Assembly (NCBI GenBank): GCA_945947575.1
Contig: CAMEYM010000001.1
Coordinates: 1 to 64,000 of the forward strand
Direction: 5' to 3'
Origin: Rhizobium sp. Q54
GTDB lineage: Bacteria > Pseudomonadota > Alphaproteobacteria > UBA2966 > CAIVPW01
Length of the DNA stretch: 64,000 nucleotides
Of the stretch, positions 27,915 to 37,951 are shown piece after piece; position 1 is the first letter of the stretch, and every line of letters starts with the position of its first letter. A model generated the notes under the pieces. The model did no database searches and had not been told where the DNA came from. It saw only the letters and a program-made list of their open reading frames with translations. A program made the position numbers and the translations under genes.

Positions 27915-28502
27915 GTGACTTCCTTCGACGCGAGCGCCTATCTGAAGAACGAGCATGCCGAGCACGTCGCCGTCACGACGGCGGTACTCGCCAAGGTCGC
28001 CGAACCGTTCGACCGCATGGTGAAGGTCGTCACCGACTCGCTCGCCAAGGGCGGCAAGGTGATGTTCTTCGGCAATGGCGGCAGCGCCGGCGACGCCCAG
28101 CACCTCGCCGCCGAGCTGGTGGTGAAGTACTCCAAGGACCGCAAGCCGCTCGGCGCCGTCGCGCTCACCACCGACACCTCGGTGATCACCGCGACCGTCA
28201 ACGACTTCGGCCCGGAGCATGTGTTCGTCCGCCAGCTGCAGGCGATCGGCCGCAAGGGCGACGTCGCCTTCGGCATCTCGACATCCGGCAACTCGCAGAA
28301 CGTCATCCTGGCGTTGCAGGCGGCGAAGGACATCGGCATCACGCCGGTCGGCCTCGCCGGCGGCACCGGCGGCAAGATGATCGGCCTCGCCGATCCGCTG
28401 CTCGTCGTGCCCAGCACCAATTCCGCGCGCATCCAGGAGATGCACATATTCCTCGGCCAGGTGATGTGCGGCGCGGTGGAACGCGCGCTCGGCCTCGTCT
28501 GA
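27915..28502 (+). CDS. gmhA: Sedoheptulose-7-phosphate isomerase
   Basis: First step of ADP-heptose synthesis for lipopolysaccharide core: isomerises sedoheptulose 7-phosphate to D-glycero-D-manno-heptose 7-phosphate. The SIS domain shows FFGNGGSAGDAQHLAAELV, TTDTSVITATVNDF, STSGNSQNV and the metal/catalytic IQEMHIFLGQVMC. Length 195 residues fits GmhA. GTG at 27915 with AGGGG upstream is chosen over a longer open frame that overlaps the phosphatase gene. It is followed after seven bases by hldE. Confidence 0.95.
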   Translation: MTSFDASAYLKNEHAEHVAVTTAVLAKVAEPFDRMVKVVTDSLAKGGKVMFFGNGGSAGDAQHLAAELVVKYSKDRKPLGAVALTTDTSVITATVNDFGPEHVFVRQLQAIGRKGDVAFGISTSGNSQNVILALQAAKDIGITPVGLAGGTGGKMIGLADPLLVVPSTNSARIQEMHIFLGQVMCGAVERALGLV

Positions 28503-28509
28503 GCCTGCG

Positions 28510-29988
28510 ATGACCGACCCGTCCGCGCTCGCCGGCGTGCTCGAAGCACTGCCGCGCGCGCGCGTGCTGGTGGTCGGCGACGTGATGCTCGACCGCTTCG
28601 TGTCGGGCGCGGTCGAGCGCATATCGCCCGAGGCGCCCATCCCGGTCGTGCGCATCCAATCCGAGACCGCGATGGTCGGCGGCGCCGGCAACGTCGCGCG
28701 CAACGTTGCCGCGCTCGGCGCGGCCGCCAGCCTCGTCGGCCTATGCGGTGACGACGCGACGGGGCGCGCGCTGCACGACCAGATCGCCGCGCTGAAGGGC
28801 CTAGAGCCGCATCTCGTGGTCGAGAGGGGCCGCGTCACCACCGAGAAGACGCGCTTCTTCGGCGGCAGCCAGCAGCTCCTGCGCGCCGATCGCGAGGTCG
28901 CCGCCAACCCCGGCGCCGACGCCGCCAAGGCATTGCTCGCCGCCGTGGACGCCGGAGCCAAGGGCGCTGGCGCCATCGTCCTCTCCGATTACGCCAAGGG
29001 AGTCGTGAGCGCTGCGGTCATTGGGCGTGCCATCGACCAGGCGCGCAGGGCGAACGCGCCCGTCCTCGTCGATCCCAAGGGCAAGGACTTCCGCCGCTAC
29101 GCGGGCGCCGCCGTCCTCACTCCCAACGCCAGCGAGCTGGCCGCCGCCACCGGCATGCCGATGACCAGCGACGACGCCGTGGTGGCCGCTGCCACCGCCG
29201 CCCTGACCCAGGCCGACGTGCGCGCCATCATCGCCACGCGCGGCAAGGACGGCATGACCGTTGTCGAGCGCGGCCACCCGCCGGTGCATCTGCGCGTGCG
29301 CGCGCGCGAAGTCTTCGACGTATCCGGCGCCGGCGACACCGTCGTCGCGACGCTCGCCGCGGCGCTCGCTACCGGCGCGACACTCGTCCAGGCCGCCGAA
29401 CTCGCCAATGTCGCCGCCGGCATCGTCGTGGGGAAGGTCGGTACCGCGGTCGCCAGCCACACGGAAGTCCTCGAGGCGCTTTACGCGCGCGACCTGTTGG
29501 CCGCCGACGACAAGATCGTCGACCTCGCCGGGGCGCTCGAGCGCGTGCAGCGCTGGCGCCGTAATGGCGAGACGATTGCGTTCACGAACGGCTGCTTCGA
29601 TCTCGTCCACCCCGGCCACGTTTCGCTGCTCAACCAGGCGCGCGCCGCCGCCTCGCGCCTCGTCGTCGGCCTCAACACCGACGCCTCGGTGCGGCGGCTG
29701 AAGGGCGAGTCCCGCCCGATCCTGGACGAGGCCGCGCGCGCCACGGTGCTGGCGTCGTTCACCGCCGTCGATCTGGTCGTGCCGTTCGACGACGACACAC
29801 CGCTCCGTCTCATCGAGACGCTGCGCCCGGATGTGCTGGTCAAGGGCGCCGACTACACCGTCGCCACCGTCGTGGGCTCCGACTTCGTGCAGTCCTACGG
29901 CGGCCGCGTCGTCCTTGCGACGCTCGTGCCGGGCGCCAGCTCCACCAACATCGTGTCGCGCATCGGCGCGTCCCAGCGCCGCTCCTAA
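28510..29988 (+). CDS. hldE: Bifunctional heptose-7-phosphate kinase / heptose-1-phosphate adenylyltransferase
   Basis: Bifunctional enzyme of 492 residues. The N-terminal PfkB-type kinase (residues 1-320) has VVGDVMLDRFVSG, MVGGAGNVARNVAALGA and the catalytic loop VFDVSGAGDTVVA. The C-terminal nucleotidyltransferase has FTNGCFDLVHPGHVSLLNQAR, GLNTDASVRRLKG and a final SSTNIVSRI. Together they phosphorylate heptose 7-phosphate at C1 and, after a phosphatase step, add AMP. gmhB, the phosphatase, is not in the window. Part of gmhA-hldE-hldD. Confidence 0.97.
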   Translation: MTDPSALAGVLEALPRARVLVVGDVMLDRFVSGAVERISPEAPIPVVRIQSETAMVGGAGNVARNVAALGAAASLVGLCGDDATGRALHDQIAALKGLEPHLVVERGRVTTEKTRFFGGSQQLLRADREVAANPGADAAKALLAAVDAGAKGAGAIVLSDYAKGVVSAAVIGRAIDQARRANAPVLVDPKGKDFRRYAGAAVLTPNASELAAATGMPMTSDDAVVAAATAALTQADVRAIIATRGKDGMTVVERGHPPVHLRVRAREVFDVSGAGDTVVATLAAALATGATLVQAAELANVAAGIVVGKVGTAVASHTEVLEALYARDLLAADDKIVDLAGALERVQRWRRNGETIAFTNGCFDLVHPGHVSLLNQARAAASRLVVGLNTDASVRRLKGESRPILDEAARATVLASFTAVDLVVPFDDDTPLRLIETLRPDVLVKGADYTVATVVGSDFVQSYGGRVVLATLVPGASSTNIVSRIGASQRRS

Positions 29989-29997
29989 GCCGGCGCC

Positions 29998-30984
29998 ATG
30001 ATCGTCGTCACCGGCGGCGCCGGCTTCATCGGCTCCAACATCGTTGCCGCGCTGGAAGCGCGCGGGCACACCGGCATCGTCGTCTGCGACCGCCTGCCCG
30101 GCGACGAGCGCTGGCAGAACGTCGCAAGCCGCACGCTCGCCGCCACGGTGCCGCCCGAGCGCCTGTTCGATTTTCTGCGCGCCAACGCTGCATCCATCGA
30201 CGCAATCATCCACATGGGCGCCATCAGCTCGACCACCGAGACCGATGTCGGCCTGCTGCTCGAGAACAACTACTTGCTGAGCGTGGCGCTGTGGGACTGG
30301 TGCACCGACAACGGCGCACGCTTTCTCTACGCGTCTTCGGCGGCGACCTACGGCGACGGCGCCGAAGGCTTCGACGACGATTCGTCGCCGGGCGCGCTCG
30401 CCAAGCTGCGGCCGCTCAACGCCTACGGATGGTCGAAGCACATGTTCGACCGTCGCGTCGTGCGTCTGTTGGCGGAAGGCGCCGGCCGTCCGCGCCAGTG
30501 GGCCGGCTTCAAGTTCTTCAACGTCTACGGCCCGAACGAGTACCACAAGGGCAGCCAGCGCAGTGTCGTGCACCAGGCGTGGGGCACCGCGGTGGCCGCC
30601 AAGCCGGTGGTGCTGTTCCGCTCGCACCGCGCCGGGGTTGCCGATGGCGACCAGGCGCGCGACTTTGTCTACGTCGATGACGCCGTCGACGTCGTGCTGT
30701 GGTTCCTCGACCACCCGGAGGTGTCCGGCCTGTTCAATCTCGGCTCGGGCAAGGCGCGCTCGTTCAAGGATCTCGCCCATGCGGTGTTCGCGGCATCCGG
30801 ACGCAAGGCGAACATCGAGTTCATCGACACGCCCGCCGCGATCCGCGAGCGCTACCAGTACTTCACCGAGGCGCCCATGCGGCGGCTGCGCGACGCAGGC
30901 TACACGCGCCCGTTCACGTCGCTGGAGGATGGCGTGCGCCGGTACGTTCAGGACTTCCTGGCGACCAACCACCCCTATCGCTGA
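29998..30984 (+). CDS. hldD: ADP-glyceromanno-heptose 6-epimerase
   Basis: Short-chain dehydrogenase/epimerase of 328 residues that converts ADP-D-glycero- to ADP-L-glycero-D-manno-heptose for lipopolysaccharide core. It begins with the NADP loop VVTGGAGFIGSNIV, has IIHMGAISSTTETD, SSAATYGDG and the catalytic Tyr/Lys in NAYGWSKHMFD, and the typical VYGPNEYHKGSQRSVV. It is the last gene of the heptose operon; the convergent mmcB ends two bases after its stop. Confidence 0.97.
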   Translation: MIVVTGGAGFIGSNIVAALEARGHTGIVVCDRLPGDERWQNVASRTLAATVPPERLFDFLRANAASIDAIIHMGAISSTTETDVGLLLENNYLLSVALWDWCTDNGARFLYASSAATYGDGAEGFDDDSSPGALAKLRPLNAYGWSKHMFDRRVVRLLAEGAGRPRQWAGFKFFNVYGPNEYHKGSQRSVVHQAWGTAVAAKPVVLFRSHRAGVADGDQARDFVYVDDAVDVVLWFLDHPEVSGLFNLGSGKARSFKDLAHAVFAASGRKANIEFIDTPAAIRERYQYFTEAPMRRLRDAGYTRPFTSLEDGVRRYVQDFLATNHPYR

Positions 30985-30986
30985 GC

Positions 30987-31475
30987 TTAGAACTCGACGT
31001 CCTGCACCAGCGGCAGGCTCGGGTCATAGGTGCTGCTGAGGCGGAACGCGGCGGCGCGGGCGAAGCGCAAGGTCAGCGCCTTGCGGCGCGCTGCGGCGAT
31101 CGGGAGCGTGCTGGGAGCAGCGCGCAGCACTTGACCGCCAAAGCGATCGGCGATGATCAGCCCGGTATCGGCCGGCAGCACGTCGCGCGGGAACGTCTCC
31201 GGCACGGCGAAGTAGAAGACGTCGCAGAAACCGAGGTACTCGGTCCACTTCTTGTCGGCGCGGAAGTCGGCCAGGCTCGACTTGACCTCGGCGATGGCGA
31301 CGGTGCCGTCCCGGCGCAGGCCCGCCACGTCCACCCGCCGGCCGATGCCGAGGGGAAACTCCAGTAGCGCGCAGTAGCCCATGTCGTGGAACAGTCGCGC
31401 CACGCCGCGCGCCAGGGCCATGCCGTCCGGCGACAGCGGCGCCTCGTCATTGGGGAACGGCAGCGATTCATCCAT
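30987..31475 (-). CDS. mmcB: MmcB-type DNA repair nuclease-like protein
   Basis: A 162-residue protein with a PD-(D/E)xK-like core: RRVDVAGL followed by IAEVKSSLADFRADKKWTEYLGFCDVFYFAV. Proteins of this type are known in alphaproteobacteria as MmcB, an SOS-induced DNA repair protein in Caulobacter. The ATG at 31475 (MDESLPFPNDEA) is chosen; the longer open frame has no family match. The gene faces hldD. No SOS box was recognised by eye. Confidence 0.85.
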   Translation of the reverse strand: MDESLPFPNDEAPLSPDGMALARGVARLFHDMGYCALLEFPLGIGRRVDVAGLRRDGTVAIAEVKSSLADFRADKKWTEYLGFCDVFYFAVPETFPRDVLPADTGLIIADRFGGQVLRAAPSTLPIAAARRKALTLRFARAAAFRLSSTYDPSLPLVQDVEF

Positions 31476-31527
31476 GACGCCGTTCAGTGTATCTTCCGCG
31501 CCCGCCTGACCTGAAGAGTTGAGTGAA

Positions 31528-32295
31528 ATGAGCTTGCAAGCACTGATCTGGGACGTCGACGGCACCCTCGCCGAGACCGAAGAAGCCCACCGCCACGCCT
31601 TCAACCGTACGTTCAAGGCGCACGGCTACGACTGGGAGTGGAGCCAGGACAAGTACCGCGAGCTCCTCAAGACCACCGGCGGCGTCGAGCGCATCACGCA
31701 CTACCTGCGCACCGATCGCCCGGGAGCCCTCCCCGAAGGGGAGTTCATCGACATCGTCAAGAAGCTGCACAAGGCCAAGACCGCGACCTACGTCGCCGCC
31801 ATCGAGAACGGCGAAGTGCCGCTGCGCCCGGGCGTCGCGCGGCTGATGCGCGAAGCGCGCGCCGCCGGCGTGCGTCTCGCTATCGCCACCACGACGAGCG
31901 CGCCCAACGTCGAGGCGTTGCTCAACAACTGCGCCGAGGGCGTGCGCATGGATTGGTTCGATGCCGTAGGCGCCGGCAACATCGTGCCCAAGAAGAAGCC
32001 CGCCCCCGACATCTACAATTGGACGATCGAGAAACTTGGGCCCGACCCGCGCGACTGCGTGGCGCTCGAGGACTCGCGCAACGGTCTGTTCTCCGCACAG
32101 GCGGCAGGCATCCCGTGCGTCATTACGTACTCCAGCTACACCGACGACCAAGAGTTCCCGGGAGCGCTCGCCGTTGCCGACACCTTCGGCGAGCCGAACG
32201 AGCCGGTGAAGATCGTCAGCGGCGATTTCGCCGGACGCAAGCATATCGACCTCGATCTCGTGCGCCGCTGGCACGGCGCGCGGAACACGCGCTAG
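31528..32295 (+). CDS. HAD-family phosphatase, CbbY-like
   Basis: A 255-residue HAD phosphatase with the nucleophile motif IWDVDGTLAETEEAH, motif II IATTTSAPN, the lysine in KKKPAPDIY and motif IV ALEDSRNGLFSA. The helical cap contains TTGGVERI, as in CbbY/CbbZ xylulose-1,5-bisphosphate or phosphoglycolate phosphatases. ATG at 31528 is preferred; a TTG three codons earlier is possible. No Calvin-cycle gene is in the window, so the substrate is uncertain. Confidence 0.9.
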   Translation: MSLQALIWDVDGTLAETEEAHRHAFNRTFKAHGYDWEWSQDKYRELLKTTGGVERITHYLRTDRPGALPEGEFIDIVKKLHKAKTATYVAAIENGEVPLRPGVARLMREARAAGVRLAIATTTSAPNVEALLNNCAEGVRMDWFDAVGAGNIVPKKKPAPDIYNWTIEKLGPDPRDCVALEDSRNGLFSAQAAGIPCVITYSSYTDDQEFPGALAVADTFGEPNEPVKIVSGDFAGRKHIDLDLVRRWHGARNTR

Positions 32296-32311
32296 GCGCG
32301 CGCAGCGCGCC
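32295..32311. terminator. Hairpin between convergent HAD and protease genes
   Basis: A perfect 7-bp stem GGCGCGC-GCA-GCGCGCC begins at the HAD stop codon and lies in the 29-base gap between converging genes. It has no T-run but probably acts as a terminator in both directions. Confidence 0.5.
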
Positions 32312-32324
32312 TTCGGCACGACTG

Positions 32325-34316
32325 CTAGATGCGCGGCTCGACCTGGTTGCGCCGCAGGAAGTCGAACACCTCGGCGTAGTGGATGGCGAAGTTCAACCCT
32401 TGGGTCTCGCGCAGGCCCCAGGTGTTGACGCCGACGACGCGGTCGCCGAGGAACAGCGGTCCGCCAGAGTTGCCGGGATTGATCGCCGTGTCGGTCTGCA
32501 GGTAGCGGACCCTGGGACCGGCGGTGACGCCCGCCGCTTCCATGTCGCGCACGGCGCTGACGACGCCGCGGGTGAGCGAATAGTCGAGCCCCTTGGGATG
32601 CCCGATCGCCTCGACCGTGGCGCCCACCGGCAGCGCCGCCTCGCTGCGGAACAGCACGGGTTCTCCGCGCGTCTGCACCGCCACCAAGGCGAGATCGCGT
32701 AACGAATCCTCGGCGATGACGCGGCCGACGCTGTCGGCGCCCGAGAGCTGCTTCACGGTCACCAGGCGGCTTCCTTCGATGACGTGGAAGTTCGTCAGCA
32801 CGAGGTCCGGCGCCACATAGAATCCGCTACCCGACCCGGTCGGCGTCTCGATGGCCACGACGCTGCCGAACCGCCGGTCGCCCGTGGCCGGTGCTGCCGC
32901 GCGCGGGGCGGCGGTGTTCGCCACGGCCGGCGCTGCGGTCAAGGCCGCCCGCAACTCTGCTGCGCTGGGCATGGGCCGGGGCGTCATGGCTTCCGCGGCG
33001 CGCAGGACGTCGGCAAGTCTGACGGTCACGACCGCATCCTCGAACGCCGTGACGTCGCGCTCGGTGCCAGTGCCGGCCAGATGCTGCGTTCGGTTGCGAT
33101 CGTCGGCGTGCAGGTCGTAGACCAGGCGGAAGTCGCGCGACTCGCGCAGGTCCAGTGCGCCCGTGAAGTACGCGTTGCCCGCCCGGTCGAGCACGTGGAA
33201 CGCCACCATCCCTGCCTTCTGGACGCCGATCGTGCCGCGCCAGAAGCGATACGAGCGCCACACCGGCTCATCGACCTGCTGCGGTGTGCGGCCTAGGGTG
33301 AGGAGTGCGTCGTCGTACTCCTTGCGCGCCTTCGCCAGTCCTTCGGTCGTCGGCGCGAACGCGCCGAGCAGATTGATCAGACGCGCCTGCCCGACCTCCT
33401 CACGCTCCACGGCCTGACGCGCGCGCAGAAGGTTCACCTCGGCGATCTGAAACTCGATGTTGGGAACCGTGCGGACGCCGGCTTTGTATTCCGAGTCAAT
33501 GGCTTCGCGATTGCTCGCTGTGCGAGTGACGCGCGCCGCGCCGGGAGCAACGACGACCAGCAGTCCGTTGCCGGGTGTGCTCAAGGCAAGGTCGAGGGAC
33601 GCGCGCTCGGCGGGGAACCCATCGTTGGCAGCAAGCGCCATCGGGAAGCCACCGCGCTGGGTGGGCGCCGTGGCGATCAAGTCGACCAACGTCAGCGGCG
33701 CGGCCGCGCTGGCGCCCATGGGCAACCCCGCGGCGCGCGCCTTCGCCTGCACTTCGCCGTTGGCACGCGCCGCAGCAACCGTGCCGCGCTGTCGCGCCGC
33801 CGCGATCTCGGCCGCCGCCAGCGCCGCGTGGCGCGTGACCAGCTCGGTGCGCGCCGCGTTCGGCAGGTGGTCGCGGTAGCGCGCATGCACTTCAGCGAGC
33901 TCCGCGCTGGTCGCGAACGCCACATAACGGGCTGCGGCGTCGGCGTTGTCCCGGTGGAACTGCGCGACGTCGAGCGCGACGGGATACGAGGAAAAGAAGT
34001 TCGGCTCGGTGAGCAGCGCGTAGCGCGCAAATGCATCCGCCGCGCCTGCGCGCATCTGCGCTTCGAGGGCGCGCACCTCGTTCTCGGTCCCGGGCACGGT
34101 GCGGGCCTGCTGCAGCGCAGTCTGGATCGTTCGCCACTCGCTCGGCGGCGCCGGCCAGCGCACCGTCGCGAGCGGCGACGGGGCGGCAACCGCAACGGCG
34201 GCGGGGGATGCGTTGGCAAGCCGTGCCGCGCCCGGCTCCGGCGCCGTGGTGGGTGCGCAGGCTGCGACCGACATCGCCAGCGCCGCCACGAGCATCCGTC
34301 CCCACAAACCCGACAT
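32325..34316 (-). CDS. Lipoprotein trypsin-like serine protease with a large N-terminal domain
   Basis: A 663-residue envelope protein. A lipoprotein signal with lipobox VAAC ends at Cys20. Residues 60-400 form a helical region with no recognised family (Ala-rich, repeated AR..A motifs), then a domain with RFWRGTIGVQKAGMVAFHV. The C-terminal 190 residues are a trypsin-like domain of the DegP/HtrA kind: His in LTNFHVIEG, Asp in LRDLALVAV and Ser in NPGNSGGPLF. There is no PDZ domain. It probably degrades or senses misfolded envelope proteins. Confidence 0.85.
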   Translation of the reverse strand: MSGLWGRMLVAALAMSVAACAPTTAPEPGAARLANASPAAVAVAAPSPLATVRWPAPPSEWRTIQTALQQARTVPGTENEVRALEAQMRAGAADAFARYALLTEPNFFSSYPVALDVAQFHRDNADAAARYVAFATSAELAEVHARYRDHLPNAARTELVTRHAALAAAEIAAARQRGTVAAARANGEVQAKARAAGLPMGASAAAPLTLVDLIATAPTQRGGFPMALAANDGFPAERASLDLALSTPGNGLLVVVAPGAARVTRTASNREAIDSEYKAGVRTVPNIEFQIAEVNLLRARQAVEREEVGQARLINLLGAFAPTTEGLAKARKEYDDALLTLGRTPQQVDEPVWRSYRFWRGTIGVQKAGMVAFHVLDRAGNAYFTGALDLRESRDFRLVYDLHADDRNRTQHLAGTGTERDVTAFEDAVVTVRLADVLRAAEAMTPRPMPSAAELRAALTAAPAVANTAAPRAAAPATGDRRFGSVVAIETPTGSGSGFYVAPDLVLTNFHVIEGSRLVTVKQLSGADSVGRVIAEDSLRDLALVAVQTRGEPVLFRSEAALPVGATVEAIGHPKGLDYSLTRGVVSAVRDMEAAGVTAGPRVRYLQTDTAINPGNSGGPLFLGDRVVGVNTWGLRETQGLNFAIHYAEVFDFLRRNQVEPRI

Positions 34317-34455
34317 GGCGCGAGCCCCTCCGCGATGAGAACAAAACAGGATCGCCCCGAATCCCAGCTCCGGTCAAGCCCTCGTCAGGGACGCCCGCGA
34401 CTCGCCGGGCGTGCGGGAGTATCCTGGCCGCAGTACGAGTTCCGGGGGGTCTTCC

Positions 34456-35463
34456 ATGCAGCGTAGCTTTGTTGCGGCTCTCGCCGGTGCCGCCGCCAAT
34501 GTTGTTGTCGCGGCGGCCGCGTCCGCCAATCCCACAGCCTACAACGTCGCCCCACTGCTCCAAGCGCGCGATGCGTTCGCCGACCGCTTTTGGGGACTGC
34601 TGCAAGGACCGGTCGCTCCGGTGCAACCGCCCGCGACGCAGGGCCAGCTCTACGATTTCCGCCAGGTACTGGGTCAGCCGGATCCGTTCGCGCAGCGCTT
34701 CTACGGCCAGGCCATCCCGCCGCCGCCCGCCGCGACCGCGCCGCAGGCCCGGCTCGCGCCGGCACCCGCGCCCGTTACCGCGCCTCCCACTGCCGTCCTG
34801 GCCGCGCCGGCACCGGTGCCGGTGCAGATCGTCCAGGCGCCGGCGCCTGCCGCGCGTGCGATCCCGCCGGGTCTCGCCCTCGCCGCCGCAGCCGAGCCGA
34901 GCCGCTGGTACATGTCGGGCGCCGTCGGCGCCGCCACCCTCAGCGAGGCGACCACCACGGGCGCCGCCGTCTCCAACCAGTCTGCCTACGACGTCGGTCC
35001 GGTCCTGGCGTTCGCGATCGGCAACCGGCGCAATGCCAACCTCGCCTACGAAGGCGAGTTCTCGATGCGCACGTTCGGTCTTTCGACCATCACGCCGGCG
35101 GGCGGAGCGCCCGCCTCGGCGACGGGCACCGTTTCCAACGTGGCGCTGCTCGCCAACGTCGTGTGGAACACGAACTTCGGCTGGCGCTTCAATCCGTACC
35201 TGTTGGGCGGCGCCGGCCTGGCCCAGCACAAGCTCGACGCCGTCGATGCGCCGGGCATCGTTGCCACCACCGGCGACGATCTCGTCATCGCCTATCAGTT
35301 GGGATTCGGCGCGGACTTGCCGCTAAACCAGCGCTGGTCGCTCGACACGTCCTACCGCTATTTTGCGACGCTTGCGCCGGAGTTCACCGACGCGGCCGGC
35401 AATACATTTGAAACCGCGGTCGCGAGCCACAACTTCCTAGTCGGCGCCCGTTATCGCTTCTAG
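34456..35463 (+). CDS. Outer-membrane beta-barrel protein with Pro/Ala-rich linker
   Basis: A 335-residue exported protein. After the signal peptide (MQRSFVAALAGAAANVVVAAAASA) comes about 60 residues of conserved-looking sequence, then a Pro/Ala-rich linker (residues 80-140), then a barrel domain starting WYMSGAVGAATL. Alternating strands end in a terminal Phe (FLVGARYRF), the usual signal for outer-membrane assembly. It resembles small OmpW/Omp25-like porins in plan, but the exact family is not clear. GGGGGG precedes the ATG at 34456. Confidence 0.8.
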   Translation: MQRSFVAALAGAAANVVVAAAASANPTAYNVAPLLQARDAFADRFWGLLQGPVAPVQPPATQGQLYDFRQVLGQPDPFAQRFYGQAIPPPPAATAPQARLAPAPAPVTAPPTAVLAAPAPVPVQIVQAPAPAARAIPPGLALAAAAEPSRWYMSGAVGAATLSEATTTGAAVSNQSAYDVGPVLAFAIGNRRNANLAYEGEFSMRTFGLSTITPAGGAPASATGTVSNVALLANVVWNTNFGWRFNPYLLGGAGLAQHKLDAVDAPGIVATTGDDLVIAYQLGFGADLPLNQRWSLDTSYRYFATLAPEFTDAAGNTFETAVASHNFLVGARYRF

Positions 35464-35483
35464 GCAGGATCGGACCCCCGGGG

Positions 35484-36086
35484 ATGAGACACGACGCGAT
35501 GTTCTTTGCCCGCTGGCTGCGCGATCCGCGCGGCATGGGCAGCGTCGTGCCCAGCGGGCGAACCCTCGCGTTGGCAATGGCCGAGCCCGCCGCCAAAGCC
35601 TACAAGACTCCCATCCTCGAGCTCGGCGGCGGCACCGGCACCGTTACCGAAGCTCTGCTGGAGTGCGGCCTCGACCCGAACGATCTGATCGTCTTCGAGC
35701 GCGACGTGCAGCTGCACCGTCACTTGGAGCAGCGATTCCCGCAGGTGCGGGTGGTGCTTGGCGATGCCGCGCACGCCGATCGCGTATTGGCGCAGATGGG
35801 CGTCGAAGCGGTGGGGGGAGTCGTCTCCAGCCTGCCGCTCCTGTCGATGCCGCTGCTGACGCGCCGGCGCATCCTCGGCTCGGCGTTCCGCTGCCTCGGG
35901 CCCGAAGGATTCCTGCTGCAGTTCACCTACGGTCCGGTGTCGCCGCTGCCCGATCGGATGCTCTCGAATCTCGGCCTGCGCGGCCGTGCCATCGACCGGG
36001 TTTGGCGCAACGTTCCGCCCGCCACGGTGTGGCGCTACGAGCGCCATCCATTCACCGCCGCAGTAGTCCCCAGGCCAAGTCCTTGA
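35484..36086 (+). CDS. PmtA-like phospholipid N-methyltransferase
   Basis: A 200-residue SAM-dependent methyltransferase of the Rhodobacter/Sinorhizobium PmtA type, which turns phosphatidylethanolamine into phosphatidylcholine. Family features are FFARWLRDPRGMGSVVPSGRTLALAMA at the N-terminus, SAM motif ILELGGGTGTVTEALL, and GVVSSLPLLSMP followed by FLLQFTYGPVSPLP. No membrane helix. It lies 20 bases after the barrel gene. The exact phospholipid substrate is inferred from the family. Confidence 0.87.
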   Translation: MRHDAMFFARWLRDPRGMGSVVPSGRTLALAMAEPAAKAYKTPILELGGGTGTVTEALLECGLDPNDLIVFERDVQLHRHLEQRFPQVRVVLGDAAHADRVLAQMGVEAVGGVVSSLPLLSMPLLTRRRILGSAFRCLGPEGFLLQFTYGPVSPLPDRMLSNLGLRGRAIDRVWRNVPPATVWRYERHPFTAAVVPRPSP

Positions 36087-36111
36087 CTTTCGCGGCAGAT
36101 CGCCGCATATA
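36083..36111 (+). promoter_or_regulatory. Promoter-like -35/-10 for the DEAD-box gene
   Basis: TTGACT (36083-36088) overlaps the stop of the methyltransferase gene. At a 17-base spacing is CATATA (36106-36111), with TATACC two bases further on. The arrangement resembles the rpsT promoter. Transcription would begin near 36118, leaving a leader of 150 bases or more before the helicase. Confidence 0.5.
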
Positions 36112-36130
36112 CCCCTCGTACTCCGGTCCT

Positions 36131-36163
36131 GACGCGCCAACTCGCCGCTGGTGAGGGCGCGTC
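36131..36163 (+). promoter_or_regulatory. Stem-loop in the DEAD-box helicase leader
   Basis: GACGCGCC (36131-36138) pairs with GGCGCGTC (36156-36163), and between them CTCGCC-GCT-GGTGAG can pair with one G-T. This gives a long hairpin just after the predicted transcription start. It may control message stability or translation of the helicase. Confidence 0.5.
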
Positions 36164-36267
36164 TTGCGATAGATGGGGTACGAGTAGGTACCTCGACGAT
36201 CGCGCGTGGCTCCAGTCCCTGGAAGCCTCGTCCCGAGTTCCCTAAAGAGTAATACGGCCAGGCCCCG

Positions 36268-37572
<1,305 letters not shown>

Positions 37573-37581
37573 CGGCTTGGA

Positions 37582-37615
37582 ACGGTCCCCTCTCTTGGGA
37601 GGGGGAGGGGACCGT
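37582..37615 (+). terminator. Terminator hairpin after the DEAD-box gene
   Basis: An 11-bp perfect stem ACGGTCCCCTC (37582-37592) with GAGGGGACCGT (37605-37615) follows the stop codon. Its loop is made of the same G/C-rich repeat as the one after gyrB. Confidence 0.65.
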
Positions 37616-37652
37616 ATCCATTCCTGCCAGACCTAGGATTTCTGCGGCTTCT

Positions 37653-37678
37653 CGGCCCATCGATTTTTCGATGGGCCG
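37653..37678. terminator. Strong hairpin, probable bidirectional terminator
   Basis: An 11-bp perfect stem CGGCCCATCGA-TTTT-TCGATGGGCCG. It lies between the helicase gene and the minus-strand tRNA-Arg, so it could stop transcripts from both sides, although there is no T-run outside the stem. Confidence 0.6.
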
Positions 37679-37777
37679 TTGTCGATTCCGGCCGGGGTAG
37701 CATCGAGCCCCTCCCGCCGGGAGTGACGCCACTTCGAATAGACGACGTCTATCGCAAGCATCATGTCTTGTGAGGAG

Positions 37778-37854
37778 TGGCGCGCCCGGCAGGATTCGAA
37801 CCTGCGACCCCTGGCTTCGGAGGCCAGTGCTCTAATCCACTGAGCTACGGGCGC
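37778..37854 (-). tRNA. tRNA-Arg (anticodon CCG)
   Basis: A complete 77-base tRNA read on the minus strand from 37854. The acceptor GCGCCCG pairs with CGGGCGC, followed by discriminator G and an encoded CCA (37780-37778). The D arm has AGCTCAGTGGATTAGAGC, the anticodon stem CTGGC/GCCAG holds the loop CTCCGAA with anticodon CCG (37820-37818), and the T loop is GGTTCGAATCC. It decodes CGG. No integrase lies next to it, so there is no sign of an island using it as attachment site here. Confidence 0.97.
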
Positions 37855-37951
37855 GCGATGGGGTCACCATACTCTGCCCAGGAAGCCGCGCAAACTGCCG
37901 CATACGCCTGCGGTGACGGGCCAAGTCCCGGGCGCTATCATCCGCCCCCTC

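Noticed and set aside
28801..30972. 723-residue minus-strand frame opposite hldE and hldD
   Set aside because: A shadow frame; the plus-strand genes have full family motifs.
37778..37854. tRNA-Arg as an attachment site for a genomic island
   Set aside because: No integrase and no direct repeat of the tRNA end was seen on either side in the window.
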